Of a stretch of DNA of 64,000 nt, positions 44,015 to 53,072 are shown piece after piece (the first letter of the stretch is position 1; each line of letters starts with the position of its first letter). The stretch covers positions 143,721-207,720 of the forward strand of contig NZ_BAYD01000008.1 of NCBI RefSeq assembly GCF_000685075.1, in the 5' to 3' direction. Below the pieces are notes generated by a model. The model was not told where the DNA came from. It was given only the letters and a program-made list of their open reading frames with translations, and ran no database searches. The stretch comes from Paraburkholderia oxyphila NBRC 105797. Lineage in GTDB: Bacteria; Pseudomonadota; Gammaproteobacteria; Burkholderiales; Burkholderiaceae. The translations under genes were made by a program, and so were the position numbers.

Positions 44015-45232
44015 TCAGTTTCCGCCTGCCGCCGAAGCCGGCGTCTGGCCGCCCGGTTCATCGGCCCGCCGCGCTGCACGTCCCCAGATCGGCAGCGGCG
44101 CGAGTTGCAGCAGGGTTGCCAGCAGCACGAGCCCGATCCGCACGGTCCAGCCGCTTTCGTAGAAGCTGGCGAAAATCGCGGGCGGTCCGAGCAGCACGCC
44201 AAGGTAGGTTGCCTGCGCAACCAGTCCGCTCGTTGCGCCCATCGTCGCGAGACTCGGCGCGGCGGCCGGCACCATCGTCCAGATCAGCCCGTTCAACAGG
44301 CCGATGCCGAGCGAGAACGCGCACACCGCCGCCACCGCTCCACTGAAGCCCGTCATCGGCAGATAGAGGTCCACGCCGCCGGCGAGTGACACCACCGCGC
44401 CAATTGCAGCGAGCAGGCGCGCGCTCGTGCCGCCCTTGAGCAGATGTCCGACCGAGAGGCAGCCAATGCATACGAACACCTCCGCCATCGTGCCGACGCC
44501 TGCAGCGGTGCGGATCGCCACGCCAAAGGTCTTGGCCAGATACACGGTGAGCGCGGCCATGATGCCGGTCTGGATGAACGCCGATGCGCCGGAGGCCAGC
44601 GCCACGCGGTAGGGGCGCGGGCTCTTCACGACAGTCCAGATGTCGACGAGGCGGCGCGCGGCCACGTCCTTCGTCTTGCCCGGTAGCAGGAAGCCCGCGA
44701 GTGCGAGCGCCGCCATCAGGATCGCATGGCCGCCAAAGGCCCAGCGCCACATTTCGCCACGCTGTGCGAGCGGCGCCACGACGCTCAGCGTGAGGCCGAT
44801 GCCAACCGCCGTGTGCGAGGTCCAGAGGCCGAGCGCGATGCCGCGGCGCGCACCGGTCGTCGTGCGCATGATGAGCGTAACAGCACCTACGGTGAGCGAG
44901 AGATAGCCCACGCCTTCGAGCAGGCGGCTCGCGAACAGCATGTGGAAGCCCTGCGCCCACACCACGCCGAGGTTGCCGGCCAGCGCGAAGAGCGAGCCGC
45001 CGACGATCACGCGCTTGTCGCCAATGCGGTCGACGAGCCAGCCGCCAAACAGCGCGAAAACCGCCGTGATCAGCGAGGGGATCGAAATGACCCAGCCCGC
45101 CGCCGCGTGCGTCAGCGCGAACTGGCGCGCGATATCGCCAATGACGGGCACCGATTGCGTGACGAGCGAAGTCGCCACAGTGCCGTAGAGGTACAGCAGG
45201 ATGATGCAGGGCCAGCCGCCAGGGGTCAGCAT
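44015..45232 (-). CDS. MFS transporter
   Basis: 405 aa with 12 TM segments. FGGWLVDRIGDKRVIVGGSL is the TM2-3 loop. VATSLVTQSVPVIGDIARQF in TM1 resembles cyanate/nitrate/aromatic MFS members (CynX-like). GGAGAC precedes the ATG. It lies 63 bp after the amidohydrolase and before the porin. The substrate and direction are not evident. Confidence 0.8.
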   Translation of the reverse strand: MLTPGGWPCIILLYLYGTVATSLVTQSVPVIGDIARQFALTHAAAGWVISIPSLITAVFALFGGWLVDRIGDKRVIVGGSLFALAGNLGVVWAQGFHMLFASRLLEGVGYLSLTVGAVTLIMRTTTGARRGIALGLWTSHTAVGIGLTLSVVAPLAQRGEMWRWAFGGHAILMAALALAGFLLPGKTKDVAARRLVDIWTVVKSPRPYRVALASGASAFIQTGIMAALTVYLAKTFGVAIRTAAGVGTMAEVFVCIGCLSVGHLLKGGTSARLLAAIGAVVSLAGGVDLYLPMTGFSGAVAAVCAFSLGIGLLNGLIWTMVPAAAPSLATMGATSGLVAQATYLGVLLGPPAIFASFYESGWTVRIGLVLLATLLQLAPLPIWGRAARRADEPGGQTPASAAGGN

Positions 45233-45295
45233 GTTGTGTCTCCGATGTCTTTCTGTCTTGCGTGTCGTGCTACCGCGGGTGCGCGCGGGCCGTCA

Positions 45296-46132
45296 TTATG
45301 CGGCACGCCCCCGCTCTTCACTGCCACCCTGATTCCAGCCGAGCAAGCGGCAAAGATTGCCGCCCATTACGGCTGCGCGATCGGCGTCGGACAGCCACGC
45401 AAGCGTTTCGCTGAAATGCGTCACGCACTGCCGGTACGGGTGGTGCAGACGCGAAAGGTCGCTGCCCCATACGACCCGCTGTGCGCCGAAAGCGTCGAAA
45501 ATCTGCCGTAGCGGCGGCTCGATCGAACGGAACGGCCAGGGGTCGAGCGCATAGTCGCCCACGCCGGCCGCCTTCACGTGCACGTTCGGGTGGCGCGCGA
45601 GCGCCAGCAGCGCCGGCAGATGATCGAACGCCGCCGGGCCGCTTGCGCCGCGCGGCACGCCCAGATGGTCGACGATCAGGCGCAGGCGGGGAAAGCGCCG
45701 CGCGATGGCATCTGCCTCCTCCAGCGCGCCCGGCACGTGCAGCGCGACCACGAGCCCGCTTTCCTGCGCCACTGGCCACACGCGCTCGTAACGGCCTTCG
45801 AGCAGTGGCGCGAGGCGCTCGGGCGTATTGAACAAAAAGCGCACGGCAAGCATGCCCGGCTGTTCACGCCAGGTCTCGATGGCCGCGGCCGGGTCCTCCA
45901 CACCAGCAGGCAGGAGGCCCATCACGGCGAAGCGCTCCGGCTCGGCCTGCGCGAGCGCCAGCGAATAGGCATTACCCTCGGGGTCCCACAGCGGGGGCAC
46001 GAGCAGGACGCGGTTCACGCCGGCGCGCACCATTTCGTCCACGAGCACATCGCGCGTGATCGGCGCACGGCGATGATGTCCCGTCGAATCTCCGCTCACC
46101 CATGCATGAACCTGGGCATCGACAATTTGCAT
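45296..46132 (-). CDS. Amidohydrolase family protein (PDC/lactone hydrolase-like)
   Basis: 278 aa from the ATG at 46132 (MQIVDAQVHAW); the 23 in-frame codons before it are not family-like. Features of the amidohydrolase-2 group: IVDAQVHAW, GVNRVLLVPP, RLIVDHLGVPRG, VWGSDLSRLHHPY. Relatives hydrolyse 2-pyrone-4,6-dicarboxylate or 4-sulfomuconolactone. The first motif has Q-x-H rather than H-x-H, as in PDC hydrolase-like members that do not need metal. It may open a lactone in the block's pathway. Confidence 0.8.
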   Translation of the reverse strand: MQIVDAQVHAWVSGDSTGHHRRAPITRDVLVDEMVRAGVNRVLLVPPLWDPEGNAYSLALAQAEPERFAVMGLLPAGVEDPAAAIETWREQPGMLAVRFLFNTPERLAPLLEGRYERVWPVAQESGLVVALHVPGALEEADAIARRFPRLRLIVDHLGVPRGASGPAAFDHLPALLALARHPNVHVKAAGVGDYALDPWPFRSIEPPLRQIFDAFGAQRVVWGSDLSRLHHPYRQCVTHFSETLAWLSDADRAAVMGGNLCRLLGWNQGGSEERGRAA

Positions 46133-46224
46133 GCTGTTTCTCTTCGCTTTCTTGATGGATTCTTTAGTGGATCGCCTGTCTGACGATCGTTGCGCGCGCA
46201 TTCACCTGCTCGCGCATCTGACAC

Positions 46225-46944
46225 TCATGCGCCGCTGAACAGGCTGCCCGCGCCCTCGATACGACCCCGCCAGCCCGCAAGCCGCAGCACGGCCCACAGC
46301 GTCGCCTGGTTACTCGTCACGACCGGCATGCCGAGCGAGGCTTCCAGCTCGTGCGCCGCCTCGAAGGCGCGCACGTTCGCACACGAGAGCAGCACCGCGC
46401 CGATATCGGGTCCGATCTGCTCGCGCACGATGTCCGCAATGCGCTCGGGGCTCATCAGCGCGGCCTCTTTTGCGTCGGTGAAGCCGAGCGAAACCGTGCG
46501 CGCCACCGCGTGCCCCGAGGCTTCCAGCGATTCGCGCTCGATGCGCGAAAATTCGTCGGCAAACGGGCACACGTGCAGGAGGCGGTCGGCGCGCAGCGCG
46601 CTCAGCGCTTCCTTGATTGCCACCATCGTGTTCGTGGCGGGCAGGCCGAGGCGCTCGCCCATCCGTTGCGCCAGCAACGTATCGCCCTGCGCGCCGTGCG
46701 CCACGCTGGCACCCGTGCAGTTGAACACCACCGCGTCGGGCGAGAGGTCCTTCAGGTATTCCGACTCTTCGCCCGCTTCGAGCCACGCGCGCAGCAGGCT
46801 CTCCATCGTCACGCGGCCGCCCTCTTTCCTCAGACGGATGCGATGCACGTGATACGAAACGTCTTCGGGGCAGAACAGGCGCAAATCGTCTTCGGCAATC
46901 GTGTTCAACGACGGCACCACCATACCCACGCGCAGTCTCTTCAT
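46225..46944 (-). CDS. Maleate isomerase/arylmalonate decarboxylase-like protein (Asp/Glu racemase fold)
   Basis: 239 aa from the ATG at 46944; AGAGGAA lies 6 nt upstream. VGMVVPSLNTIAEDDLR is the family N-terminus. Two candidate catalytic cysteines are visible, Cys76 (FNCTGASV) and Cys188 (LLSCANVRA). Maleate isomerases use two cysteines, whereas arylmalonate decarboxylase keeps only the second, so isomerase-type activity is favoured. It could isomerise maleate or a ring-cleavage product with a cis double bond. Confidence 0.78.
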   Translation of the reverse strand: MKRLRVGMVVPSLNTIAEDDLRLFCPEDVSYHVHRIRLRKEGGRVTMESLLRAWLEAGEESEYLKDLSPDAVVFNCTGASVAHGAQGDTLLAQRMGERLGLPATNTMVAIKEALSALRADRLLHVCPFADEFSRIERESLEASGHAVARTVSLGFTDAKEAALMSPERIADIVREQIGPDIGAVLLSCANVRAFEAAHELEASLGMPVVTSNQATLWAVLRLAGWRGRIEGAGSLFSGA

Positions 46945-47086
46945 CTCATTCCTCTGCAGATGCCGTATCCGGCTTGCTAATTCGTTTCTGTTGCGCAGCG
47001 CCTGGGGGCGCCACGTGTTTGAACCAGTGTATTTTTTGCGGCTTTGCGCCACCAATCGGAAAACCGCTGCCGCAATTGGTTTTTGC

Positions 47087-48526
47087 TTAGCCCCGCGGGT
47101 GGTCGTTCGCTTGCGGCAGAGCCTGCGCGCCTTCGCGCTGCTGCGCGAAGCTTTCGTCGAGCGATTCGAGCGTCTTGCCGCGCGCCTCGATGCCGACGAA
47201 CAGATAGGTCACGCCACACAGCAGGAGGCACAGCGCGAGGAACTGGAACGCCGGCACGATCACGCCGAGCGTGGCCGAGGGCATCACCATGTTGCTCGAC
47301 CCCGCCACCCACGCGAGCCCGACGGGGCCGATCATCTTGCCGACCGAACCCGCGAGGCCCGCATAGCCCGAGCCGCTGCCGCGCAGGCGCGTGGGCCAGA
47401 TTTCCGTCGAATAGACGGCGCAAACCGAGAAACTGCCATCAGCGAACACGAATGCGAGCAGCAGCGGCAGCCAGAACCACGAGGGCGCGAGCAGGTCGCC
47501 GTGGCCTACGTAGCCCGCCAGCAGCGCCGCGATCGCCGCGGCAATGGCGAAGTAGCCGCCGGTGCGGCGCCGGCCGATGCGGTCCGCAAGACTGGCCGAC
47601 GCGAGCCGCGAAACGATGCCGCACACGCTGAAGCCGATCATGAAGCGCGACGCCCCGGCCGGCGTAACCGACTGCACCTGAGCGAGCAGCGTCGGCGCCC
47701 ACAGCACGATGCCGTAGTAACCCGAGATCAGGCCGATATTGATGAGCGTGGCAGTCATCACGCTGCGCGGATACGCAAAGATCTCCGACCAGCGCGCGGC
47801 AGGCGCGCGGCGTGCCGGGGCGTCTCCCGCGTCACCCTCGCGCCACTGCGCCTCGGTGCCAAGCGCCCACTGCACCGCGCGGCGCGCCTCGTCGCGGCGC
47901 CCCTGGAGGCTCAGCCAGCGCGGCGACTCGGGCACATAGAACGCTCCGATCAGCGCCACGAGCGCGGGCGCGGCACCCAATGCGAAGGTGAACCGCCAGC
48001 CGATGGCCGGAATCACGAACGCGCCGCTGAACGCGCCGAGCAGGAGCCCGCAGGTCGTGATCGCGGAAACCACGCCGGTGAGCGCGGCACGGCGGCGCGG
48101 CGGGATGAACTCGTTCACGAGCGCGATCTGGATGAAATAGCCGCCGGTGCAGAAGCCGATCACGGTGCGCAGCACCGCCATGTAGATCCAGCCGCCCGCG
48201 GGCGTGAACGCGAGGCCGAGGCTCATCGCCGCGAGCAGCAGCAGCGAGACGACGAACACGGGCTTGCGGCCGAAGCGGTCGGCCATCATGCCCCAGACCA
48301 CGCCGCCCACGATTGCGCCCGCGCCGGAGGCGAGCAATACCGTGCCCATCATTCCGTACGTCATGCCCCACGGCTTGACGAGGAAGGCCATGATAAAGCC
48401 GATCAGGTAGGCGTCCCAGAACTCCAGCATGCTGCCCACGCCGATCAGTGCGAGCAGCACGCGCTGGTTCCTGCTCAGGACGCGCTGGTCCTGGAATGGG
48501 CTTTGCCCGCTTTGTATGAGTTGCAT
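47087..48526 (-). CDS. MFS transporter (AAHS/sugar-porter-like)
   Basis: 479 aa, 12 TM segments. GVVWGMMADRFGRKPVFVVS is the TM2-3 loop, and RRRTGGYFAIAAAIAALLAG and STEIWPTRLRGSGSGYAG the second-half motifs, similar to niacin/aromatic-acid uptake permeases. GGAGG lies before the ATG. It sits between the exporter-like gene at 48701 and the isomerase gene. It is probably an importer for the block's substrate. Confidence 0.82.
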   Translation of the reverse strand: MQLIQSGQSPFQDQRVLSRNQRVLLALIGVGSMLEFWDAYLIGFIMAFLVKPWGMTYGMMGTVLLASGAGAIVGGVVWGMMADRFGRKPVFVVSLLLLAAMSLGLAFTPAGGWIYMAVLRTVIGFCTGGYFIQIALVNEFIPPRRRAALTGVVSAITTCGLLLGAFSGAFVIPAIGWRFTFALGAAPALVALIGAFYVPESPRWLSLQGRRDEARRAVQWALGTEAQWREGDAGDAPARRAPAARWSEIFAYPRSVMTATLINIGLISGYYGIVLWAPTLLAQVQSVTPAGASRFMIGFSVCGIVSRLASASLADRIGRRRTGGYFAIAAAIAALLAGYVGHGDLLAPSWFWLPLLLAFVFADGSFSVCAVYSTEIWPTRLRGSGSGYAGLAGSVGKMIGPVGLAWVAGSSNMVMPSATLGVIVPAFQFLALCLLLCGVTYLFVGIEARGKTLESLDESFAQQREGAQALPQANDHPRG

Positions 48527-48700
48527 GAAACCTCCGTCTCCTTAGAGGCGTGCCGCGTTGCGCGAAGCGCGAAAACTGGCGTGCAGCGCCGTTATCATTG
48601 TCAGGAGACCTGATTCTAGTGAGCCGCCGACTTTCAGCGGCATAGAAAAAGAGCGGGCCGCCATCAGTTCTTGCTGTGTGCCCGCTCGCGCACTCGAGCG

Positions 48701-49945
48701 TCAGACGTCGAGTGTCTGGCGCGCGAGAAGCTGCGGGAAACGCCATGCCCACGCGAGCGCCACGAAGCAGGTCAGCGCGCCGCCCAGCACGACCGATCCC
48801 ACCGGCCCCACGGCGCTCGCGAGCGAGCCCGACTCGAACTCGCCGAGCTGGTTGCTAGCGCCCACGAAGATCGCATTCACCGCGCTCACGCGGCCGCGCA
48901 TTTCGTCGGGCGTTTCGAGCTGCACGAGCGTCTGGCGGATCACCACGCTCACCATGTCCGCCGCGCCTGTCACGATCAGCGCGAGCATCGAGAGCCAGAG
49001 GCGCGTCGAGATGCCGAACACCACGGTCGCAAGGCCGAACACGCCAATCGACGCGAGCAGCGTGACGCCCACGCGCCGGCGCGGCGGGTGCCGCACGAGC
49101 CACAGCGACATCGCGAACGCGCCCATGGCGGGCGCGGCGCGCAGCCAGCCGAGCATGGCGGGGCCGCCATGCAGGATGGTATCGGCGTAGATCGGCAGCA
49201 GCGCCGTGGCGCCGCCAAAGAGCACGGCGAAGAGGTCGAGGCTGATGGCGGCGAGGACGACCGGCTTGCGCCACACGAAACGCAGGCCGCCCATGAGCGC
49301 ATCGAGCGACGCGCCGCGCCGTTCGCGTTGCGCCTCGCGCACCTTCAGCGTGAGGGCGAGCAGCGCCGCCGCGAGAAACAACAGCGCCGCCACCGCATAT
49401 ACCGCGCCGATGCCGAAGCTCACGAGCAGCCCGCCAAGTGCGGGGCCGAGAATCACGCTCGTTTGCGAGCCGGTCGAGACAGCCGCCATGGCGCGGCTCA
49501 ACAGCGGCGGCGGCACGGTCGCGGGCACGAGCGCCTGCAGCGCGGGCATCTGGAATGCGCGCGCCGCGCCGAGCAACAGTGAGGCGGCCAGCAAAGCGTC
49601 GCGCGTGAGCCCGTTGCGGTGCGTGGCGAACGCCATCGCCGCGGCAACGAGCCCGTGCACCGCGAGGCAGACGAGCACGATGCGCGAGCGCGGCCAGGAA
49701 TCGGCCGCGTGGCCCGCGGGCAGCGTGAGCAGCAGCACCGGGAAAAACTGGTAGAGCCCGACCAGCGCGAGCGCCCAGGCATCGTGCGTGAGCGCGTACA
49801 TCTGCCAGCCGATCGCGACGAACAGCATCTGGATGCCCACTGTCCACGCCACGCGCACGGCGAGCAGGGCACGAAAGGGAGAAAAGGACAACAACGGGGC
49901 ATCCGCGCTCGCAGGCGCGAACGCGGTGGAAGTTTCGCTCGGCAT
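48701..49945 (-). CDS. MFS transporter (EntS/MFS_3 type exporter)
   Basis: 414 aa from the ATG at 49945 (MPSETSTAF). ILGPALGGLLVSFGIGAVYA and MRGRVSAVNAIFVGASNQLGE are hallmarks of the MFS_3 group that includes EntS and drug/siderophore exporters. Twelve TM segments. A very long open frame covering this gene and the reverse reading of the LysR gene is an artefact of G+C. It lies 110 bp after the tandem-HTH regulator. Its role in the block may be efflux of a toxic intermediate, or it may be unrelated. Confidence 0.8.
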   Translation of the reverse strand: MPSETSTAFAPASADAPLLSFSPFRALLAVRVAWTVGIQMLFVAIGWQMYALTHDAWALALVGLYQFFPVLLLTLPAGHAADSWPRSRIVLVCLAVHGLVAAAMAFATHRNGLTRDALLAASLLLGAARAFQMPALQALVPATVPPPLLSRAMAAVSTGSQTSVILGPALGGLLVSFGIGAVYAVAALLFLAAALLALTLKVREAQRERRGASLDALMGGLRFVWRKPVVLAAISLDLFAVLFGGATALLPIYADTILHGGPAMLGWLRAAPAMGAFAMSLWLVRHPPRRRVGVTLLASIGVFGLATVVFGISTRLWLSMLALIVTGAADMVSVVIRQTLVQLETPDEMRGRVSAVNAIFVGASNQLGEFESGSLASAVGPVGSVVLGGALTCFVALAWAWRFPQLLARQTLDV

Positions 49946-50055
49946 TTCGGTGAAAACCCAGACAAACGCAAGCCCATTCGGCCTGCGCGGAAAAGGAAAG
50001 GCGCCGGCGCGCGATTGCGCGCGGCACGAAAACGCGCGGACCCGAGCCCGCCGGG

Positions 50056-51309
50056 CTAGGCGCCCTGACCGCCCGTCATGGCCTGCGCATTGCGGCGCAC
50101 GCTGCGCAGAAAGGTTTCCTGCACATCGTTGGGTTGCCAGTCGCGCCGCGCCGTGATCCCGACGAGCGGACCGTCCCACGGCACGTCGATCGTGAGCGGC
50201 GCAAGCAGCCCGAAGCGCCGCTCGCTCAGCACCTCGGTCCAGCTCAGCACGGTCAGCATGTCGCTGTCGTAGAGCGTGATGCGGATGGTGGAAAGCGAAT
50301 ACGTTTCGATGCTGGCGAGCGGCGGCGCGCCTTCGGAAAACACGTATTCGTAGGCTTCGCGGCGCGGCGAGCCGCGCGGCGGCAAGATCCACTGGTAGTC
50401 GCGCAACGCATCCACCGTCACCACCGGCTCGCGCGCGAGCGGGTGGTCGCGCCGCGCGACCACGCAATAGTGCTCGTGATACAGCGGCTCCTCGACGAAA
50501 TCGAACGACTGATCGGGATTTTTCAGCACGCCCAGCATGAAATCGATCTCGCCGCGCAGCAGCTTGTTGAGCAGCTGGTCGTAGGTGCCGTTGATGATGA
50601 CCACACGCGCATCGGGAAAGTGCGCGTTGAGCTCGCGGATCGCGCTCACGATCAGGATCGACGGGTCGAGCAGCAGCACGCCCACCGTCACGCTGCGCTC
50701 CACGGGAAACTGGTAGGCGCGCAGCGCGTCGGCCATCGCGGCGATCTGGTTCGAGATCGTCTGCAACTGCCGCGCGAAGGTCTGGCCGGTTTCGGTCGTC
50801 GTCACGCCCGAGGCCGAGTGCCGGTAGAGCGGCGCCCCCAGGTTCTGCTCGAGCGTGCGGGCCGCGCGCTGCAGCGATGCCTCGGTAATGCCCAGCAAGC
50901 GCGCAGCCGCGCGAAACGAGCCGCACTCGGCAATGGCGATCAGGCAGCGCATCTGCGTGCGCGTGATGCCGCCCGCCAGCACAGCCGGGGACACATTGCG
51001 CGTGCTGCCCACCTGCGCCACCGCGTCCTGCGCGGCCTGCAGGATCTTTCGCGTGCGCACGAGCGCCGCGACCCCCGCCGGCGCGAGCCAGGTGCCGGTG
51101 GTCGAGCGCTCGAACAGGCTCACGCCCATCAGCGCCTCGAACGCCGCGAGGCACGAGGTCGTGGCCGGTTGCGAGCGCAGCAGTTCTTGCGAGGCCTGAG
51201 TGACGTTCTCGTGACGCGCCACCGTCTCGAACACGCGCAGCTGCCAGAGGCTCGGCTGTTCGACGGGAGTTTCTTTCTGTTCGCCAGGTGACGCGACGAC
51301 CGAGGCCAT
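50056..51309 (-). CDS. LysR-type regulator with two N-terminal HTH domains
   Basis: 417 aa from the ATG at 51309, well above the usual 300-330. HTH 1 spans about residues 21-80 (LWQLRVFETVARHENVTQAS, SLFERSTTGTWLAPAG). HTH 2 spans about 119-177 (RTQMRCLIAIAECGSFRAAA, LYRHSASGVTTTETG). A normal PBP2 effector domain follows. It is transcribed with the ring-cleavage block, 78 bp behind the FAH gene. It should respond to a pathway intermediate. The doubled DNA-binding region may allow wider or higher-order operators. Confidence 0.83.
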   Translation of the reverse strand: MASVVASPGEQKETPVEQPSLWQLRVFETVARHENVTQASQELLRSQPATTSCLAAFEALMGVSLFERSTTGTWLAPAGVAALVRTRKILQAAQDAVAQVGSTRNVSPAVLAGGITRTQMRCLIAIAECGSFRAAARLLGITEASLQRAARTLEQNLGAPLYRHSASGVTTTETGQTFARQLQTISNQIAAMADALRAYQFPVERSVTVGVLLLDPSILIVSAIRELNAHFPDARVVIINGTYDQLLNKLLRGEIDFMLGVLKNPDQSFDFVEEPLYHEHYCVVARRDHPLAREPVVTVDALRDYQWILPPRGSPRREAYEYVFSEGAPPLASIETYSLSTIRITLYDSDMLTVLSWTEVLSERRFGLLAPLTIDVPWDGPLVGITARRDWQPNDVQETFLRSVRRNAQAMTGGQGA

Positions 51310-51387
51310 GTTGCTGCTATCCCTACGTGACTGGCGTGACAAAGGTCCGATATACCATGACGCGCGCACACCGCGCGACCAGGTCTG

Positions 51388-52245
51388 CTACCCGGTTACC
51401 TTGTTGCGCAGCGTGCCGATACGATCGATGGTGATCTCGCACTCGTCGCCGGGCTTCATGAAAACAGGCGGCGTTCGCGAGAAACCCACGCCGCTGGGCG
51501 TGCCCGTGGCGAGAATGTCGCCGGGGCACAGCGGCGCGATCGACGAGACATATTCGATGAAGCGCGGAATCTTGTGCACCATGCTGGCCGCCGTGTCGTC
51601 CTGCATGATCGCGCCGTTGAGCTTTGTCTGGATGCGCAGCGTGTCCGCGTCGCCCACTTCGTCGCGCGGCACGATCCAGGGTCCGATCGCGCCGCTCTGG
51701 TAGAAGTTCTTGCCCGGCGTGATCTGGCGCGTATGGAACTGCCAGTCGCGCACGCTGCCTTCGTTCATGATCGTGTAGCCCGCCACGTGCTCGAACGCGT
51801 TTTCGGCCTTCACGCGGTAGCCCGGCTTGCCGATCACCACGACGAGTTCGCCCTCGTAGTCGAACTGCTCCGAAACGGCCGGATGGCGCAACGGCTGGCC
51901 GTGCGCGGTCAGCGAATCGCTTGCGCGCGCAAACAGTGCCGGCTGCTTCGGCAATTCCTGCACGCGGCCCGCGCTCTGCACTTCGTTGTGGTGCTCCACG
52001 TAGTTGAGTGCGAGGCACCAGATGTGGACCGGGTCTGCAATCGGCGGAAGGAACGTGATGTCGGCCAGTGTGTAGTCGGCCTGACCGGCCACGGCCTGCG
52101 CCACCTCGCGCGGCAGGTCCGCCGCGCAGAGCGCCTTGAGCGTGGGGTACTCGCCGCCGATACGCTTACCGAGATCGATCACCTTGTCGCCGTCGATGAT
52201 GCCGTAGGTCTCGCGCCCATCCACCGAAAAGCTCGCGTATTTCAT
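51388..52245 (-). CDS. Fumarylacetoacetate hydrolase (FAH) family enzyme
   Basis: 285 aa. HIWCLALNYVEHHNEV, EQFDYEGELVVVIGKPG (two Glu metal ligands), GSVRDWQFHTRQITPGKNFY and ILATGTPSGVGFSR are family motifs. The third ligand, usually Asp in YNDVSxRD, reads NEGSVRD here, so Glu takes its place. Members hydrolyse acylpyruvates or decarboxylate/isomerise ring-cleavage products. GAGGGA precedes the ATG. It lies 30 bp after the SDR gene. Confidence 0.85.
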   Translation of the reverse strand: MKYASFSVDGRETYGIIDGDKVIDLGKRIGGEYPTLKALCAADLPREVAQAVAGQADYTLADITFLPPIADPVHIWCLALNYVEHHNEVQSAGRVQELPKQPALFARASDSLTAHGQPLRHPAVSEQFDYEGELVVVIGKPGYRVKAENAFEHVAGYTIMNEGSVRDWQFHTRQITPGKNFYQSGAIGPWIVPRDEVGDADTLRIQTKLNGAIMQDDTAASMVHKIPRFIEYVSSIAPLCPGDILATGTPSGVGFSRTPPVFMKPGDECEITIDRIGTLRNKVTG

Positions 52246-52275
52246 CGAAAATCCCTCTGTATGCTTGAATGAGCG

Positions 52276-53055
52276 TTAGACGAGGCCGGCATAGGAGCCG
52301 CCGTCGAGCTGCAAGTTCTGTCCCGAGATATAGCCGGCCTGCGCGCTGCACAGAAAAGCGCAGGCATCGCCGAACTCCATCGGCTCGCCCAGGCGCTTCG
52401 CGGCGATCGTGGCGGCGATGCGCTGCTTCGCCTCGGCCACCGTAATGCCGTCCTTCTTCGACATGCGGTCGGCCATGTAGCGCTGGCGGTCGGTGTCGAA
52501 GCGCTCGGGCAACATGTTGTTGATCGTCACGTTGTCGACCACCGAATCGCGCTGCACCGACTTGCTGAGCGCCGTGAGGCCCGCGCGTACGGCGGCGGAA
52601 AGGCCCATCGTCGCGCTCGGCGACTTCACCATGGCCGACGTGATGTTGACGATGCGGCCGAACTTGCGGCTGCGCATGCCGGGCACGAACTGCTTGATGA
52701 GGAAGACCGGCGCGAGCATGTTGCCTTCCACGGCACCCAGCCAGTCCTCGCGGCTCCAGTCGGCGATCTTGCCCGGCTCCGGCCCGGCGTTGTTGTTCAC
52801 GAGGATGTCCGGCTCCGGGCAAGCCGCGATAAGCGCCTCGCGCCCCGCTTCCGTGTTCAGGTCGGCGATCACGATCTGCGGGCGGTTGCCGGTGGTGGCC
52901 TCGATCTGTTGCGCGGCCGTCTCCAGCGCGTCGGCGTGGCGGCCGTTGATAAACACGCGGCAGCCTTCGCGCGCCAGCGCGGTGGCGCATGCAAGGCCGA
53001 GCCCGCGCGACGAGGCGCAGACGAGCGCCGTCTTTCCAGCGATTCCAAGATCCAT
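52276..53055 (-). CDS. SDR-family protein lacking the canonical Tyr/Lys
   Basis: 259 aa from the ATG at 53055 (MDLGIAGKTAL). The NAD(P)-binding motif is CASSRGLGLACA and the structural NNNAG motif is intact. The catalytic Ser is in NITSAMV. The segment where Y-x3-K is expected reads MGLSAAVRAGL, so Leu and Arg replace Tyr and Lys. This belongs to an SDR subgroup seen in catabolic clusters and may catalyse something other than ordinary alcohol oxidation. It lies 17 bp after the LigJ-like gene. Confidence 0.82.
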   Translation of the reverse strand: MDLGIAGKTALVCASSRGLGLACATALAREGCRVFINGRHADALETAAQQIEATTGNRPQIVIADLNTEAGREALIAACPEPDILVNNNAGPEPGKIADWSREDWLGAVEGNMLAPVFLIKQFVPGMRSRKFGRIVNITSAMVKSPSATMGLSAAVRAGLTALSKSVQRDSVVDNVTINNMLPERFDTDRQRYMADRMSKKDGITVAEAKQRIAATIAAKRLGEPMEFGDACAFLCSAQAGYISGQNLQLDGGSYAGLV

Positions 53056-53072
53056 GTTTTTCTCTCTGTTGC

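Noticed and set aside
46901..48613. 570-codon plus-strand open frame opposite the MFS gene at 47087
   Set aside because: The reading is Arg/Glu/His-rich without recognisable domain, fully antisense to a clear 12-TM transporter.
48701..51154. One 817-codon minus-strand frame that would join the LysR region to the MFS transporter
   Set aside because: The first half is the out-of-frame reading of the tandem-HTH LysR gene; only the part from 49945 onward looks like a protein.
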